Numbered from the stretch's first letter, positions 28,565-37,306 are shown. The stretch: 64,000 bases of DNA from CAVPWP01 sp963709395 (GCA_963709395.1 CAVPWP010000020.1:310001-374000); one strand, 5' to 3'. Numbers and translations: made by a program. The notes: generated by a model not told the origin, from the sequence alone.

Positions 28565-28859
28565 GTCCGATGATCCCCTCTGTGCCCTCTGCGGCCGGCC
28601 CATCCCACCCGATGTTCCGCAAAGCCTCCACCACCTGACGCCGAAACTGCGCGGGGGCAAGGGCGGGCCGACGGTGCTTCTGCACCACATCTGCCACAAG
28701 GAGATCCATGCGACCCTGACCGAGACCGAACTGGCCCGGTCCCACGCCACCATCGAGGCGCTGCGCGCCCATCCCCGGCTTGCGGCTTTCGTCGCTTGGG
28801 TTTCAAGGCGCCCTCCCGGGTTCATGTCGCGCACCGCGGGTCCACGGCGCAAGCGATAG
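28563..28859 (+). CDS. HNH nuclease-like protein
   Basis: 98 residues. Contains a compact HNH fold: ALCGRPIPP (first CxxC-like half, one pair only), HHLTPKLRGGKGGPTVLLHH and CHKEIHATLTETEL. The pattern matches small HNH proteins often annotated as endonucleases; activity and target are unknown. It is head to head with the flavoprotein gene, so its promoter must lie in that coding sequence. It ends about 108 bases before the dioxygenase gene. Confidence 0.82.
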   Translation: MSDDPLCALCGRPIPPDVPQSLHHLTPKLRGGKGGPTVLLHHICHKEIHATLTETELARSHATIEALRAHPRLAAFVAWVSRRPPGFMSRTAGPRRKR

Positions 28860-28966
28860 CCACAGCCTCATGTGCAATTTCGCACGACAGACGCGCGAAG
28901 ACGCTGGTTATCTTCGCTCATGCTTCGGCTATCTCTGACCAGAGTGTCGAATCAAGGAGAAATGCC

Positions 28967-29899
28967 ATGCTGAACCAGATCAAGGGCCTGCACCACGTCA
29001 CCTCGCTTGCGTCGAGTGCGCCGGAGAACAACGCGTTCTTCACGCAGGTGCTGGGCCTTCGACGCGTCAAGAAGACCGTGAACTTCGACGCGCCGGACGT
29101 CTATCACCTCTACTATGGCGACGAGACCGGCGCGCCCGGCACCGTCCTGACCTACTTCCCCTTCCCGCGGGCGGCGCGCGGTCAACGGGGCGTTGGCGAA
29201 GTCGGCACGACGGCATTCTCCGTGCCGGACGGCAGCTTGCCCGCCTGGCGCGATCGGTTGTCGTCCTTCGGTGTCGCAGGGCTGTCCGAGGGCGAGCGTT
29301 TCGGCGAGCGTGTTCTCGATTTCGAAGGCCCCGACGGCGAGGGCTTTGCCCTTGTCGAGACGCGCGACGATCCTCGCGAGCCCTGGACCGGCAATGGCGT
29401 AGACGAAGAGATCGCGATCCGGGGCTTCCACTCCGTCTCGATGCGTCTTTCGGATGCCGCCGCCTCGGCCGAGCTTCTGCGGTTCATGGGCTACGAAGAG
29501 GTCGGCCGCGAGGGGGCGGTGATTCGCTTCGCCGTTCCCGGCGGCAATGGTGCCGACACCATCGACCTCGAGATTCTGCCGGACGCTCCGACTGCGACCC
29601 AAGGGGCCGGATCGGTCCATCACATCGCCTTCTCGGTCGAGAACCGGGCCCGCCAGCTCGAAGTGCGCGAGGCGCTGCGCGACGCGGGCCATCAGGTCAC
29701 GCCGGTTATCGACCGCGACTACTTCTGGGCGATCTATTTCCGCACGCCGGGCGGGATCCTGTTCGAGATCGCCACCAACGAACCCGGTTTCGACCGGGAC
29801 GAGGATCCCGCGCATCTGGGGGAAACGCTGCGGCTTCCGGCCCAGCACGCCCATCTGCGCGCGCGGCTTGAGCGCACGCTCGAACCGATCGGGAACTGA
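28967..29899 (+). CDS. Ring-cleaving dioxygenase, VOC family (MhqO-like)
   Basis: 310 residues from ATG 28967, preceded by CAAGGAGAA. Two vicinal-oxygen-chelate repeats: the first begins GLHHVTSLASSAPENNAFFT, the second IRGFHSVSMRLSDAAASAEL; metal ligands are likely H of GLHHV, H of VHHIAFSV and E of GGILFEIATNEPGF. This layout is that of the MhqO/MhqA (hydroquinone-cleaving, Fe-dependent) family. The following esterase gene, two bases away, is the usual partner, which supports a quinone or aromatic electrophile detoxification role; substrate not proven. Confidence 0.9.
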   Translation: MLNQIKGLHHVTSLASSAPENNAFFTQVLGLRRVKKTVNFDAPDVYHLYYGDETGAPGTVLTYFPFPRAARGQRGVGEVGTTAFSVPDGSLPAWRDRLSSFGVAGLSEGERFGERVLDFEGPDGEGFALVETRDDPREPWTGNGVDEEIAIRGFHSVSMRLSDAAASAELLRFMGYEEVGREGAVIRFAVPGGNGADTIDLEILPDAPTATQGAGSVHHIAFSVENRARQLEVREALRDAGHQVTPVIDRDYFWAIYFRTPGGILFEIATNEPGFDRDEDPAHLGETLRLPAQHAHLRARLERTLEPIGN

Positions 29900-29901
29900 C
29901 C

Positions 29902-30507
29902 ATGACCTATGTCGCGAAACGGACGGAGGGGCGCGCGGGCGCCCCTCTGATCCTGACCTTCCACGGCACCGGCGGGTCCGAGGACCAGTTCCACAGTCTT
30001 GCCGAAACGATGATCCCGGGGGCGCATGTCGTCTCCCCCCGGGGCGACGTGTCCGAGATGGGTGCGGCCCGCTTCTTCCGGCGGACCGGCGAAGGCGTCT
30101 ATGACATGGACGACCTCGCCGCCCGGACCACGGCTATGGCAGAGTTCATCGAGGCCGAGACGGCAAGGACCGGCGCAGACCGCGTGGTGGGGCTGGGGTA
30201 CTCCAACGGGGCGAACATCCTTGCGGCGGTGGCGTTCGTGCGGCCCGATCTCGTCGATGACCTGATCCTGATGCATCCGCTCATCCCCTGGACGCCCGAG
30301 CCGCAACCCGGCCTCAGCGGCAGACGCGTGCTGATCACGGCCGGGAAGAACGACCCGATCTGTCCCGCCCCCCTGACCGAGGCGCTGGCAGGCTACTTTT
30401 CCCGGCAAGGGGCCGAGGTTACCGACGCCTGGCACTCTGGCGGGCACGAGATCCGGCAAGAGGAACTGACCGCACTGCAGCGGTTTCTCGGGCCTGTCGC
30501 GACCTGA
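29902..30507 (+). CDS. Alpha/beta hydrolase, MhqD-like esterase
   Basis: 201 residues. ILTFHGTGGSEDQFHSLAET gives the oxyanion loop, GLGYSNGANILAAVAFV the nucleophile serine (GYSNGA), KNDPICPAPL the acid and WHSGGHEI the histidine. Matches the phospholipase/carboxylesterase family whose Bacillus relative MhqD is co-regulated with MhqO. It starts two bases after the dioxygenase stop, so the pair is one transcript. Confidence 0.9.
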   Translation: MTYVAKRTEGRAGAPLILTFHGTGGSEDQFHSLAETMIPGAHVVSPRGDVSEMGAARFFRRTGEGVYDMDDLAARTTAMAEFIEAETARTGADRVVGLGYSNGANILAAVAFVRPDLVDDLILMHPLIPWTPEPQPGLSGRRVLITAGKNDPICPAPLTEALAGYFSRQGAEVTDAWHSGGHEIRQEELTALQRFLGPVAT

Positions 30508-30606
30508 AAGACCACCAAAACGCCTGACGTCGACCGGCACGGGAACAAAATACCGCCACGACTCGTTTCCATCATGTTAGGGTTCGGTGTTGTTAGGTGG
30601 TCTGTG

Positions 30607-30816
30607 ATGGTCGTTCTTTTGTTCGTAACGGGTGTTCTTGCCGGCATGGCCCTGGCCGCGCTGGTATGGATCGGCGCCTCGACGGCGGCTCTGATCGTCG
30701 GGGTGGGGCTTCTGCTGCTGCTCTGCAGTCTTCTGTCTTCCGCTCTGGCATTCCTGATCACGGCCCCGGACACATCGTCCGATGAGCCTGTGTTCAGAAC
30801 GGGCAGGGCGCGGTGA
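30607..30816 (+). CDS. Small membrane protein
   Basis: 69 residues. I chose the ATG at 30607 because AGGTGG (30595-30600) is six bases before it; an upstream ATG at 30574 adds 11 residues without such a site. Two hydrophobic helices: MVVLLFVTGVLAGMALAALV and ALIVGVGLLLLLCSLLSSAL, then a short polar tail. No family recognised. Its last 23 bases overlap the 3' end of the convergent pseudouridine synthase gene. Confidence 0.6.
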   Translation: MVVLLFVTGVLAGMALAALVWIGASTAALIVGVGLLLLLCSLLSSALAFLITAPDTSSDEPVFRTGRAR

Positions 30817-31444
30817 ACGAGATGCCGGCCCCGCCGTCCGGATGACGGATTCGCAGCGCCTCGGCATGCAGCATCAGGCGGGGAAAATCGCGGGCCGCGC
30901 CGGTTGCGTAGAACGGATCGCCCAGAATCGGATGGCCGATTTCCAGCATGTGAACGCGCAACTGGTGTGACCGTCCCGTCTTGGGGTAGAGCCTCAGTCG
31001 CGTCGTCCCGTCCTCGATCCGCAGGACGCGCCAGTCGGTCAGGGCAGGCCTTCCCGTTTCGAAATCCACCTTCTGTCTCGGGCGATTCGGCCAATCCACG
31101 ACAAGAGGCAGGTCGACGGTTCCGGTCTTTTCGGACACTTCGCCCCAGACGCGGGCCACATAGGTTTTTGTCAGCTGGCGCTTCTCGAATTGAAGTCCAA
31201 GATGCCGTTGCGCGCGCGGCGTCAGGGCGAAGATCATCACCCCCGACGTGTCGCGGTCGAGACGGTGAACCAGAAGCGCCCCGGGAAAGGCGGCCTGCGC
31301 GCGCGACAGAAGGCAGTCGGCAAGGTGCTCTCCCTTGCCCGGCACCGACAAGAGCCCCTCGGGCTTGTTGAGCACCAGGAGTTCGTGATCCTGATAGAGG
31401 ACCGCGAGAGGGGCGTCGGGGGGATCGTAGCCTTCAATCGTCAC
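30794..31444 (-). CDS. RluA-family pseudouridine synthase
   Basis: 216 residues. Catalytic aspartate in VHRLDRDTSGVMIFALTPRA, upstream YQDHELLVLNKPEGLLSVPG, and the RluA tail RSHQLRVHMLEIGHPILGD. No S4 domain, so it is the short RluA/TruC-type enzyme acting on rRNA or tRNA; which U is modified cannot be told. Confidence 0.93.
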   Translation of the reverse strand: MTIEGYDPPDAPLAVLYQDHELLVLNKPEGLLSVPGKGEHLADCLLSRAQAAFPGALLVHRLDRDTSGVMIFALTPRAQRHLGLQFEKRQLTKTYVARVWGEVSEKTGTVDLPLVVDWPNRPRQKVDFETGRPALTDWRVLRIEDGTTRLRLYPKTGRSHQLRVHMLEIGHPILGDPFYATGAARDFPRLMLHAEALRIRHPDGGAGISFTAPCPF

Positions 31445-31544
31445 GGCTGCAGTGGAACCCTGTTGAAGTTGCGGCGTCCCGTCAACGTCAGTCCCTTCGC
31501 CGCGCCGCTAATCGCGCCCGCGTTTGCCTGCCTTATCGGGTCTC

Positions 31545-31997
31545 TCACCGGGCAAAGACCGAGTCGAGGATACCGCGCAACGCGCGGGCGTCCACTTCGT
31601 CGAAAGCGGCGGGCCGGTCGCTGTCGATGTCGAGGACGGCGATCAGTTGCCCCCGTGCGTCCCAGACCGGCAGGACGATCTCGGACCGGGTTGTCGACGA
31701 GCAGGCGATGTGTCCCGGGAAATCCTCGACATCCGGGATGACCTGCGTTGTTTCGGTGGCCGCGGCCGCTCCGCAAACGCCCTTGCCGAAGGGAATGACA
31801 AGGCATCCGTGCCCGCCCTGGTAGGGTCCGATCTTGAGCAGGCCGGGTTCGGTGACCCGGTAGAATCCCGTCCAGTCGAAACGGTCGTCGGCGTGATGGA
31901 TCTCGCAGGCTACGGTGGCCATCAGAGCCACCGCGTCTGTTTCGCCTCTGGTGAGCGATTCGATGGTGGTAGCAAGCATCTTGTAGTCGGTGCGCAT
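31545..31997 (-). CDS. Free methionine-(R)-sulfoxide reductase, GAF type
   Basis: 150 residues, a single GAF domain. The fRMsr cysteines are in GHGCLVIPFGKGVCGAAAAT (C65, C75) and FPGHIACSSTTRSEIVLP (C99, the likely catalytic one). It reduces free methionine-R-sulfoxide with thioredoxin. WTGFYRVTEPGLLKIGPYQG precedes the site, as in YebR/MsrC. It follows the thiolase gene on the same strand by 32 bases; the two functions are unrelated. Confidence 0.9.
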   Translation of the reverse strand: MRTDYKMLATTIESLTRGETDAVALMATVACEIHHADDRFDWTGFYRVTEPGLLKIGPYQGGHGCLVIPFGKGVCGAAAATETTQVIPDVEDFPGHIACSSTTRSEIVLPVWDARGQLIAVLDIDSDRPAAFDEVDARALRGILDSVFAR

Positions 31998-32029
31998 GGG
32001 GCCTCCTCGCGGCGGCGACGCTGCCTTCC

Positions 32030-33208
32030 TTAAGGCCGTTCGATCGCGATCGCCATGCCTTCGCCGCCGCCGATGCAGATCGCGGCGACCCCCCGCCTGA
32101 GGCCGCGCCGTTCCAGTGCATTGAGAAGGGTCACGATGATCCGCGCGCCCGAGGCACCGATGGGGTGCCCCAGCGCACAGGCCCCGCCGTTGACGTTCAC
32201 ACGGTCATGGGGAATGTCGAGTTCGCGCATGAAGGCCATCGGGACGACTGCGAAGGCCTCGTTCACCTCCCACAGGTCCACGCTCTGGGTACTCCAGCCG
32301 ATGCGGTCGAGAAGTTTGCGTGCTGCCGGAACCGGGGCCGTGGGAAAAAGGGCGGGCGCCTGGGCGTGGCTTGCATGGCCGACGATCCGGGCGCGCGGGT
32401 CCAGGCCTTGCGCGTCCGCCGCGGCAGAGGAGACAAGGACAAGGGCCGCCGCGCCATCCGAGATCGACGACGCGTTCGCCGCCGTCACCGTACCGCCCTC
32501 GCGGAACGCTGGCTTGAGGTCGGGAATGCGTTCGGGGCGTGCCTTGCCGGGCTGTTCGTCTGTCCTGACTTCGTGCACACCGGCCCGCGTTCGCAGGGTG
32601 ACGGGCGCGATCTCGTCCGCGAGGTCCCCGCTGGCCTGAGCCTCGAGCGCGCGAGTCAACGACGCGATCGCATAGGCGTCCTGCGCGGCCCGGGTGAACT
32701 GGAAGGCCTCGGCGCAGTCTTCGGCGAAGGTCCCCATGAGACGGCCCTTGTCATAGGCGTCTTCGAGACCGTCGAGGAACATGTGGTCGAGGACCTGCCC
32801 GTGACCAAGCCGGGCGCCGCCCCGCATCTTGGGCAGAAGGTAGGGCGCGCGCGACATGCTCTCCATGCCGCCGGCAACGATCACGTCCGACCGGCCAAGC
32901 ACGATCTCGTCGCTTGCAAGCGCCACTGTCTTGAGGCCCGAGCCGCACATCTTGTTGATGGTGGTGGCCGGGACCCCGTCCCCCAGGCCTGCCGCGAAGC
33001 CCGCCTGGCGCGCAGGGGCCTGGCCCTGTCCCGCTGGCAGGACGCAACCCATCAGAAGCTCGTCCACCCGGTCCGCCCCGACGCCCGACCCGGCAAGCGC
33101 GGCCGCAATCGCCACCCCGCCAAGGGCGGGGGCCTCGACCTCGGAAAGGACGCCCAGGAATCCCCCCATCGGGGTGCGGGCCGCCCCTGCGATCCAGACC
33201 TCCGTCAT
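32030..33208 (-). CDS. Acetyl-CoA acetyltransferase-type thiolase
   Basis: 392 residues. Condenses or cleaves acyl-CoA. Cysteine nucleophile C88 in ATTINKMCGSGLKTVAL, the second cysteine in AICIGGGEGMA, the histidine in GGACALGHPIGASGARI, and NEAFAVVPMAF; the substrate loop MESMSRAPYLL is typical of acetoacetyl-CoA thiolases. Degradative or biosynthetic direction is not decided by sequence. Divergent from the STAS gene with 92 bases between. Confidence 0.94.
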   Translation of the reverse strand: MTEVWIAGAARTPMGGFLGVLSEVEAPALGGVAIAAALAGSGVGADRVDELLMGCVLPAGQGQAPARQAGFAAGLGDGVPATTINKMCGSGLKTVALASDEIVLGRSDVIVAGGMESMSRAPYLLPKMRGGARLGHGQVLDHMFLDGLEDAYDKGRLMGTFAEDCAEAFQFTRAAQDAYAIASLTRALEAQASGDLADEIAPVTLRTRAGVHEVRTDEQPGKARPERIPDLKPAFREGGTVTAANASSISDGAAALVLVSSAAADAQGLDPRARIVGHASHAQAPALFPTAPVPAARKLLDRIGWSTQSVDLWEVNEAFAVVPMAFMRELDIPHDRVNVNGGACALGHPIGASGARIIVTLLNALERRGLRRGVAAICIGGGEGMAIAIERP

Positions 33209-33300
33209 GGCATATCCTCCCGATCCGACGCCCTCTGCTTACTGAATGCTAACCGGTCGCGTCTAGCGTCCCGGCGAGAGGAACGGCGAAAGGGGATGCC

Positions 33301-33666
33301 ATGCAACTCGAATCAGAAGACCGGGGGGACGACCTTCTGGTGGTTGTGGCCGCCGACCGGCTCGACGCGATGGTGGCCGTGCAGTTCAAGGATGCGATGC
33401 GGCAGGCGACCGACGGCGGACCTCGCCGGGTCGTGCTGGACCTGTCGCGCGTCGGGTTTCTCGACAGCAGCGGCCTTGGGGCGCTGGTCGCGGCAATGAA
33501 GGCGCTGGGTCCGGGCCGCCAGCTGGATCTTCTGGCGCCGACACCGGCGGTCGACAAAGTGTTTCGCCTGACCCGGATGAACACGGTCTTCGCCATCCAT
33601 CCCGACGAAGCTGCAGCGTTCGGAGACCGAGCCCGCGGCGACGGGGCGATCGCGGATGCATCCTGA
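33301..33666 (+). CDS. STAS-domain anti-sigma factor antagonist
   Basis: 121 residues. One STAS fold with the phosphorylatable serine in VGFLDSSGLGALVAAM (S56/S57) and RRVVLDLSRVGFLD before it. Pairs with the kinase gene directly downstream (the genes overlap by 11 bases), so in the classical model the serine is phosphorylated by that kinase. The remaining 30 residues are charged. Confidence 0.92.
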   Translation: MQLESEDRGDDLLVVVAADRLDAMVAVQFKDAMRQATDGGPRRVVLDLSRVGFLDSSGLGALVAAMKALGPGRQLDLLAPTPAVDKVFRLTRMNTVFAIHPDEAAAFGDRARGDGAIADAS

Positions 33667-34108
33667 CCGCGCCCTGTTCGAGCGCAGGATTCCCGCCACG
33701 CCCGAGGGGGTGCGCGCCGCACTGGGCGGGCTTTCCGACGCCATCGCGCCCCTTGCCCTGACCTCGGAGGAGGTCGCGTCGGTCCAGCTGGTGCTGGCCG
33801 AGGCGTTGAACAACATCGTGGAACACGCCTATGCGGGGATCGAGGGCGATCACATCGCGATCCACGTCCGGGAAGGCAGCGGCGGTCTGCATTGCCGGCT
33901 CTGCGACTCAGGCGCGCCCATGCCTGACGGTCAGGCGCCGCTGGGTGACTATGCCGGACCAGCCGCGCACATCGACGATCAACCCGAAAGCGGCTTTGGG
34001 TGGTTCCTGATCCGAAACCTTGCCCGCGATCTTGAATATCGGCGGGTCGACGGTGGAAACGAGTTGGCGTTCCGTATCGCGCTGCGGCCCGGCCGGACCC
34101 CTCTCTGA
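33656..34108 (+). CDS. Serine-protein kinase RsbW/SpoIIAB type (HATPase_c_2)
   Basis: 150 residues. GHKL ATPase with the N-box VQLVLAEALNNIVEHAYAG and the G-box GFGWFLIRNLARDLEY. In RsbW-type switches this domain binds either a sigma factor (or other output) or the unphosphorylated STAS partner. No sigma factor or PP2C phosphatase is encoded next to it, so the output must be elsewhere. A perfect inverted repeat followed by TTTT about 97 bases downstream may end the operon. Confidence 0.9.
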   Translation: MHPDRALFERRIPATPEGVRAALGGLSDAIAPLALTSEEVASVQLVLAEALNNIVEHAYAGIEGDHIAIHVREGSGGLHCRLCDSGAPMPDGQAPLGDYAGPAAHIDDQPESGFGWFLIRNLARDLEYRRVDGGNELAFRIALRPGRTPL

Positions 34109-34204
34109 CGCGGGCGGGGAAACGCTGCCCTCAAAATGCCTTATTGCGACCTCAGCGCGGCCCGATTGCGGAAGGATGTTGCAAGGGTAGCTGCAAACGG
34201 CTTC

Positions 34205-34255
34205 CCTCGGCGCCGCGAATTACAGCCCCCACCCAGTGCGCGGCGCCGAGGTTTT
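34205..34255 (+). terminator. Long inverted repeat with T-run after the kinase gene
   Basis: CCTCGGCGCCGCG (34205-34217) is an exact inverted repeat of 34239-34251, with a 21-base loop and TTTT after it (34252-34255). Likely a terminator for the STAS/kinase pair; the long loop is unusual. Confidence 0.6.
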
Positions 34256-34340
34256 CCCCCGAAAAGTCATCCGACCTGAGATTGGCAATGCCGCCTTCCG
34301 GCGATAGCGTGCGCTTCGGAACGACAGGGGGCCTTCCGAC

Positions 34341-35921
34341 ATGCGTGACTTCCAATTGCCGGGCCGGTCCCCGGTTCTGTCCACCACGGCCATGGCCGCG
34401 ACATCGCATCCGCTGGCTTCTCTGACTGCCATCGAGACGCTGAAGGCCGGTGGCAATGCGATGGATGCGGCGATCGCGGCGGCGGTGCTGCAAGGCATTG
34501 CCGAGCCCCAGATGACGGGTATCGGCGGCGACTGCTTCGTGCTGTTCACGCCACCAGGCGAAGACAGGGTGTTGGCGCTCAATGGGTCAGGCCGCGCGCC
34601 GGCCGCGCTCGATCCCGATGCGCTGCGCCGCGCCGGCCTGTCCCGCATGCCCGAGTCCGGTGCGACATCGGTGACCGTGCCCGGCGCGGTGGACGCGTTC
34701 TGCCGCCTGTTGGAGGATTGGGGGCGCCTGGGGCGTGACCGGGTTCTGGCCCCCGCCATTCGCTATGCGGAGGAGGGCATTCCCGTTGCCCCGCGTGTGG
34801 CTTTCGACCTCAAAGGCGCTGGCGACGTGTTGACGGGCCGCGCCCGCGACCTCTACCTCGACCACGGGAAGGACTTCGAGCAGGGCGCGCTCTTTCGCGC
34901 CCCCGGCCAGGCCGAGGTGCTGCGCCGCGTCGCGCGGGACGGGCGCGCCGCCTTCTACGAGGGCGAAGTCGCGCAAGACATGGTCGACAGCCTGCGCGCC
35001 GCGGGCGGCGTTCATACGCTTGAGGATTTCGCGGCGACGGCCTCGGCCTATACCCAACCCGTCAGCGGCACCTACAAGGGGGTCGAACTTGTCGAGCATC
35101 CGCCCAACGGACACGGCGCGACGGCGATCCTGATGGCGAACATCCTGTCGCATTTCGACCTGCCCGCCCTTGATCCGGTCGGCGCCGCGCGCGTGCACCT
35201 CGAGGCCGAGGCCGCAAAGCTGGCCTATGACGCGCGCAACCGCTTCATCGCCGACCCCGATCATACCGCGCGGCTTGAGCACATGCTCGCGCCGGAAACC
35301 GCGGCACGGCTGGCCGCGCTGATCGACCCGGACCGCATCATCGCCGATCCCAAGGCGCTGAGCGAGTCCGTGCACAGGGACACGATCAACCTCAGCGTCG
35401 TGGACGGTAACGGAATGAAGGTCTCGCTGATCTATTCGATCTTCGCGAGCTTCGGGTCGGGCGTGGCCTCGTCGAAGTTCGGGGTACTCTTCCAGAACCG
35501 GGGGTCGGGCTTCACGCTGGAAGCCGGCCACCCGAACGAGGCGGGTGGCGGCAAGCGGCCCATGCACACCATCATCCCGGCCATGCTGCGCGAGAACGGG
35601 CGCGTGACCATGCCGTTCGGCGTCATGGGCGGAGGCTACCAGCCCAACGGCCATGTCAGGGTGCTGACAAACATCGTCGACTATGGAATGGACCCGCAAG
35701 GCGCGATCGACGCCCCCCGCAGTTTCTTCTGGAAAGGCAAGCTCAGGGTCGAGCGCGGCTACGCGCCCGACGTTCGGCAGGCCCTCGCGGACCTCGGCCA
35801 CAAGGTCGCCGTCCCGACAGAGCCGATTGGAGGCGCGCAGGCGATCCGTATCGACCATGCGCGCGGCGTTCTGGAAGGGGCATCGGACCCGCGCAAGGAC
35901 GGCCTCGCGCTGGGCTACTGA
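34341..35921 (+). CDS. Gamma-glutamyltransferase-like enzyme
   Basis: 526 residues. An N-terminal-nucleophile hydrolase: the proenzyme would self-cleave before T348 in SVHRDTINLSVVDGNGM. Upstream ETLKAGGNAMDAAIAAAVLQ and GGDCFVLF, downstream GVLFQNRGSGFTLEAGHPNE and PMHTIIPAML fit the family. The absence of a signal peptide and the DTINLSVVD variant place it in the cytoplasmic GGT-like branch; several of these are not glutathione hydrolases. The reaction is therefore tentative. Small gap to hspQ downstream. Confidence 0.9.
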   Translation: MRDFQLPGRSPVLSTTAMAATSHPLASLTAIETLKAGGNAMDAAIAAAVLQGIAEPQMTGIGGDCFVLFTPPGEDRVLALNGSGRAPAALDPDALRRAGLSRMPESGATSVTVPGAVDAFCRLLEDWGRLGRDRVLAPAIRYAEEGIPVAPRVAFDLKGAGDVLTGRARDLYLDHGKDFEQGALFRAPGQAEVLRRVARDGRAAFYEGEVAQDMVDSLRAAGGVHTLEDFAATASAYTQPVSGTYKGVELVEHPPNGHGATAILMANILSHFDLPALDPVGAARVHLEAEAAKLAYDARNRFIADPDHTARLEHMLAPETAARLAALIDPDRIIADPKALSESVHRDTINLSVVDGNGMKVSLIYSIFASFGSGVASSKFGVLFQNRGSGFTLEAGHPNEAGGGKRPMHTIIPAMLRENGRVTMPFGVMGGGYQPNGHVRVLTNIVDYGMDPQGAIDAPRSFFWKGKLRVERGYAPDVRQALADLGHKVAVPTEPIGGAQAIRIDHARGVLEGASDPRKDGLALGY

Positions 35922-35932
35922 CGTGGGGCTGA

Positions 35933-36259
35933 TCAGTTGAGCTGGACCGACAGGGGATAATGGCCATCCTGGAAGTCACCGAAAAGTTCGGGCAGGTCGG
36001 GATGGTCGACCGGTTCGCCGGAATAGTCGGCGATCAGGTTCTGCTCGGACACATAGGCCACGTAGTAGCTTTGGTCGTTCTCGGCGAGAAGGTGATAGAA
36101 GGGCTGGTCGCGGGAGGGTCGGCTTTCCTCGGGAATGGCGTCGTACCATTCTTCGGTATTCGAGAAGATGGCGTCGACATCGAACACCACACCGCGGAAC
36201 GGGTGCTTGCGGTGACGGACCACCTGGCCCAAGGAATACTTTGCACGCGTCTTCAGCAT
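35933..36259 (-). CDS. hspQ: Heat shock protein HspQ
   Basis: 108 residues; KYSLGQVVRHRKHPFRGVVF, then EEWYDAIPEESRPSRDQPFY and NLIADYSGEPVDHPD are the HspQ/YccV pattern. In E. coli it is a Lon specificity-enhancing factor and a hemimethylated DNA-binding protein. The divergent AEC gene is 83 bases away. Confidence 0.93.
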   Translation of the reverse strand: MLKTRAKYSLGQVVRHRKHPFRGVVFDVDAIFSNTEEWYDAIPEESRPSRDQPFYHLLAENDQSYYVAYVSEQNLIADYSGEPVDHPDLPELFGDFQDGHYPLSVQLN

Positions 36260-36342
36260 AGCCTAACCCCCGTCCCCTTCTTTACTAGTCCCGCGACCGG
36301 GGCGATGTCCATGCGCAGCTCCGAAATTCCGGGAAACAGACT

Positions 36343-37227
36343 GTGAACCTTGCCCTTACAGTGCTTGAAGTGGTGGCACCCGTCTTCCTTCTGGCGGGGA
36401 TCGGCTTTGCCTGGGTGCGCCTTGGGTTCGAGTATCGGATCCGGTTCGTCACGCAGCTTGCGATGACCCTGGGCGTGCCCTGCCTGATCTTCACCGCCCT
36501 GATGGAAACCGAGATCGCCCCGGCCGCGCTGACCGCGGTTTCGCTGGCCGCGATCCTGGCCTACGCGGCGATCACCTTGGTGATGTTCGCGCTCACACGG
36601 CTGATGCGGCTTGAGATGCGGACCTACCTTGCCCCGATGATCTACGGCAACACCGGGAACGTGGGCCTGCCGCTGGCGTTCTTCGCGTTCGGGGACGATG
36701 GCCTGGGCTTTGCGGTGGTCATCTTTGCGATCATGGCCGTCTATTCCTTCACCTTCGGCGTCTGGCTGGTCGCCGGCGGCGGATCGCCGGGAAAGGTGCT
36801 GCGCGAGCCGATGGTCGCCGCCACGCTGCTGGGCATCCTCTTTCTGTGGCAGGGCTGGACCACGCCGGTCTTCCTGACGAACACGCTGACACTTGTCGGG
36901 CAGCTTGCGATCCCATTGATGCTGATCACGCTTGGCGTCGCGGTCGCGCGGCTGGCGCCGACGCGTCTGGGCCGGGCGGTGGTCCTGTCGGTCGCGAAGG
37001 CGGCGGTCTGCATCGGCATCGGCTGGTTCGTCGGGCGATGGTTCCAGCTCGACCCGGTGCCATTCGCCGTTCTTCTGTTGCAACTCGCGACCCCCGTGGC
37101 CGTCACATCCTATCTCATCGCCGAGAAATACGGCGCGGATGCCGATGCGGTTGCCGGTCTTGTCGTGGTCTCGACCCTGCTTTCTGTTGCGGTCCTGCCG
37201 GTTCTCATCGCTTTCGTGATCGTCTAG
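36343..37227 (+). CDS. AEC-family (auxin efflux carrier-like) transporter
   Basis: 294 residues from GTG 36343 (MNLALTVLEVVAPVFLLAGI). About ten membrane helices, e.g. LIFTALMETEIAPAALTAVS and GQLAIPLMLITLGVAVARLA, with the glycine-rich break typical of PF03547. NTGNVGLPLAFFAFGDDGL is a strong family motif. Substrate unknown; relatives move organic acids or amino acids. Confidence 0.9.
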   Translation: MNLALTVLEVVAPVFLLAGIGFAWVRLGFEYRIRFVTQLAMTLGVPCLIFTALMETEIAPAALTAVSLAAILAYAAITLVMFALTRLMRLEMRTYLAPMIYGNTGNVGLPLAFFAFGDDGLGFAVVIFAIMAVYSFTFGVWLVAGGGSPGKVLREPMVAATLLGILFLWQGWTTPVFLTNTLTLVGQLAIPLMLITLGVAVARLAPTRLGRAVVLSVAKAAVCIGIGWFVGRWFQLDPVPFAVLLLQLATPVAVTSYLIAEKYGADADAVAGLVVVSTLLSVAVLPVLIAFVIV

Positions 37228-37306
37228 CGACGGATTGTCCGTTTTCCCGCGCGACGGATTGCGCTATTATCATCCGCAAGAAAAAGAATGTTCGAGCGAG
37301 AGGCAG

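Noticed and set aside
36253..37083. 276-codon minus-strand frame opposite the AEC transporter
   Set aside because: Charged Arg/Gln/His-rich product with no motif; the plus strand is a clear membrane protein.
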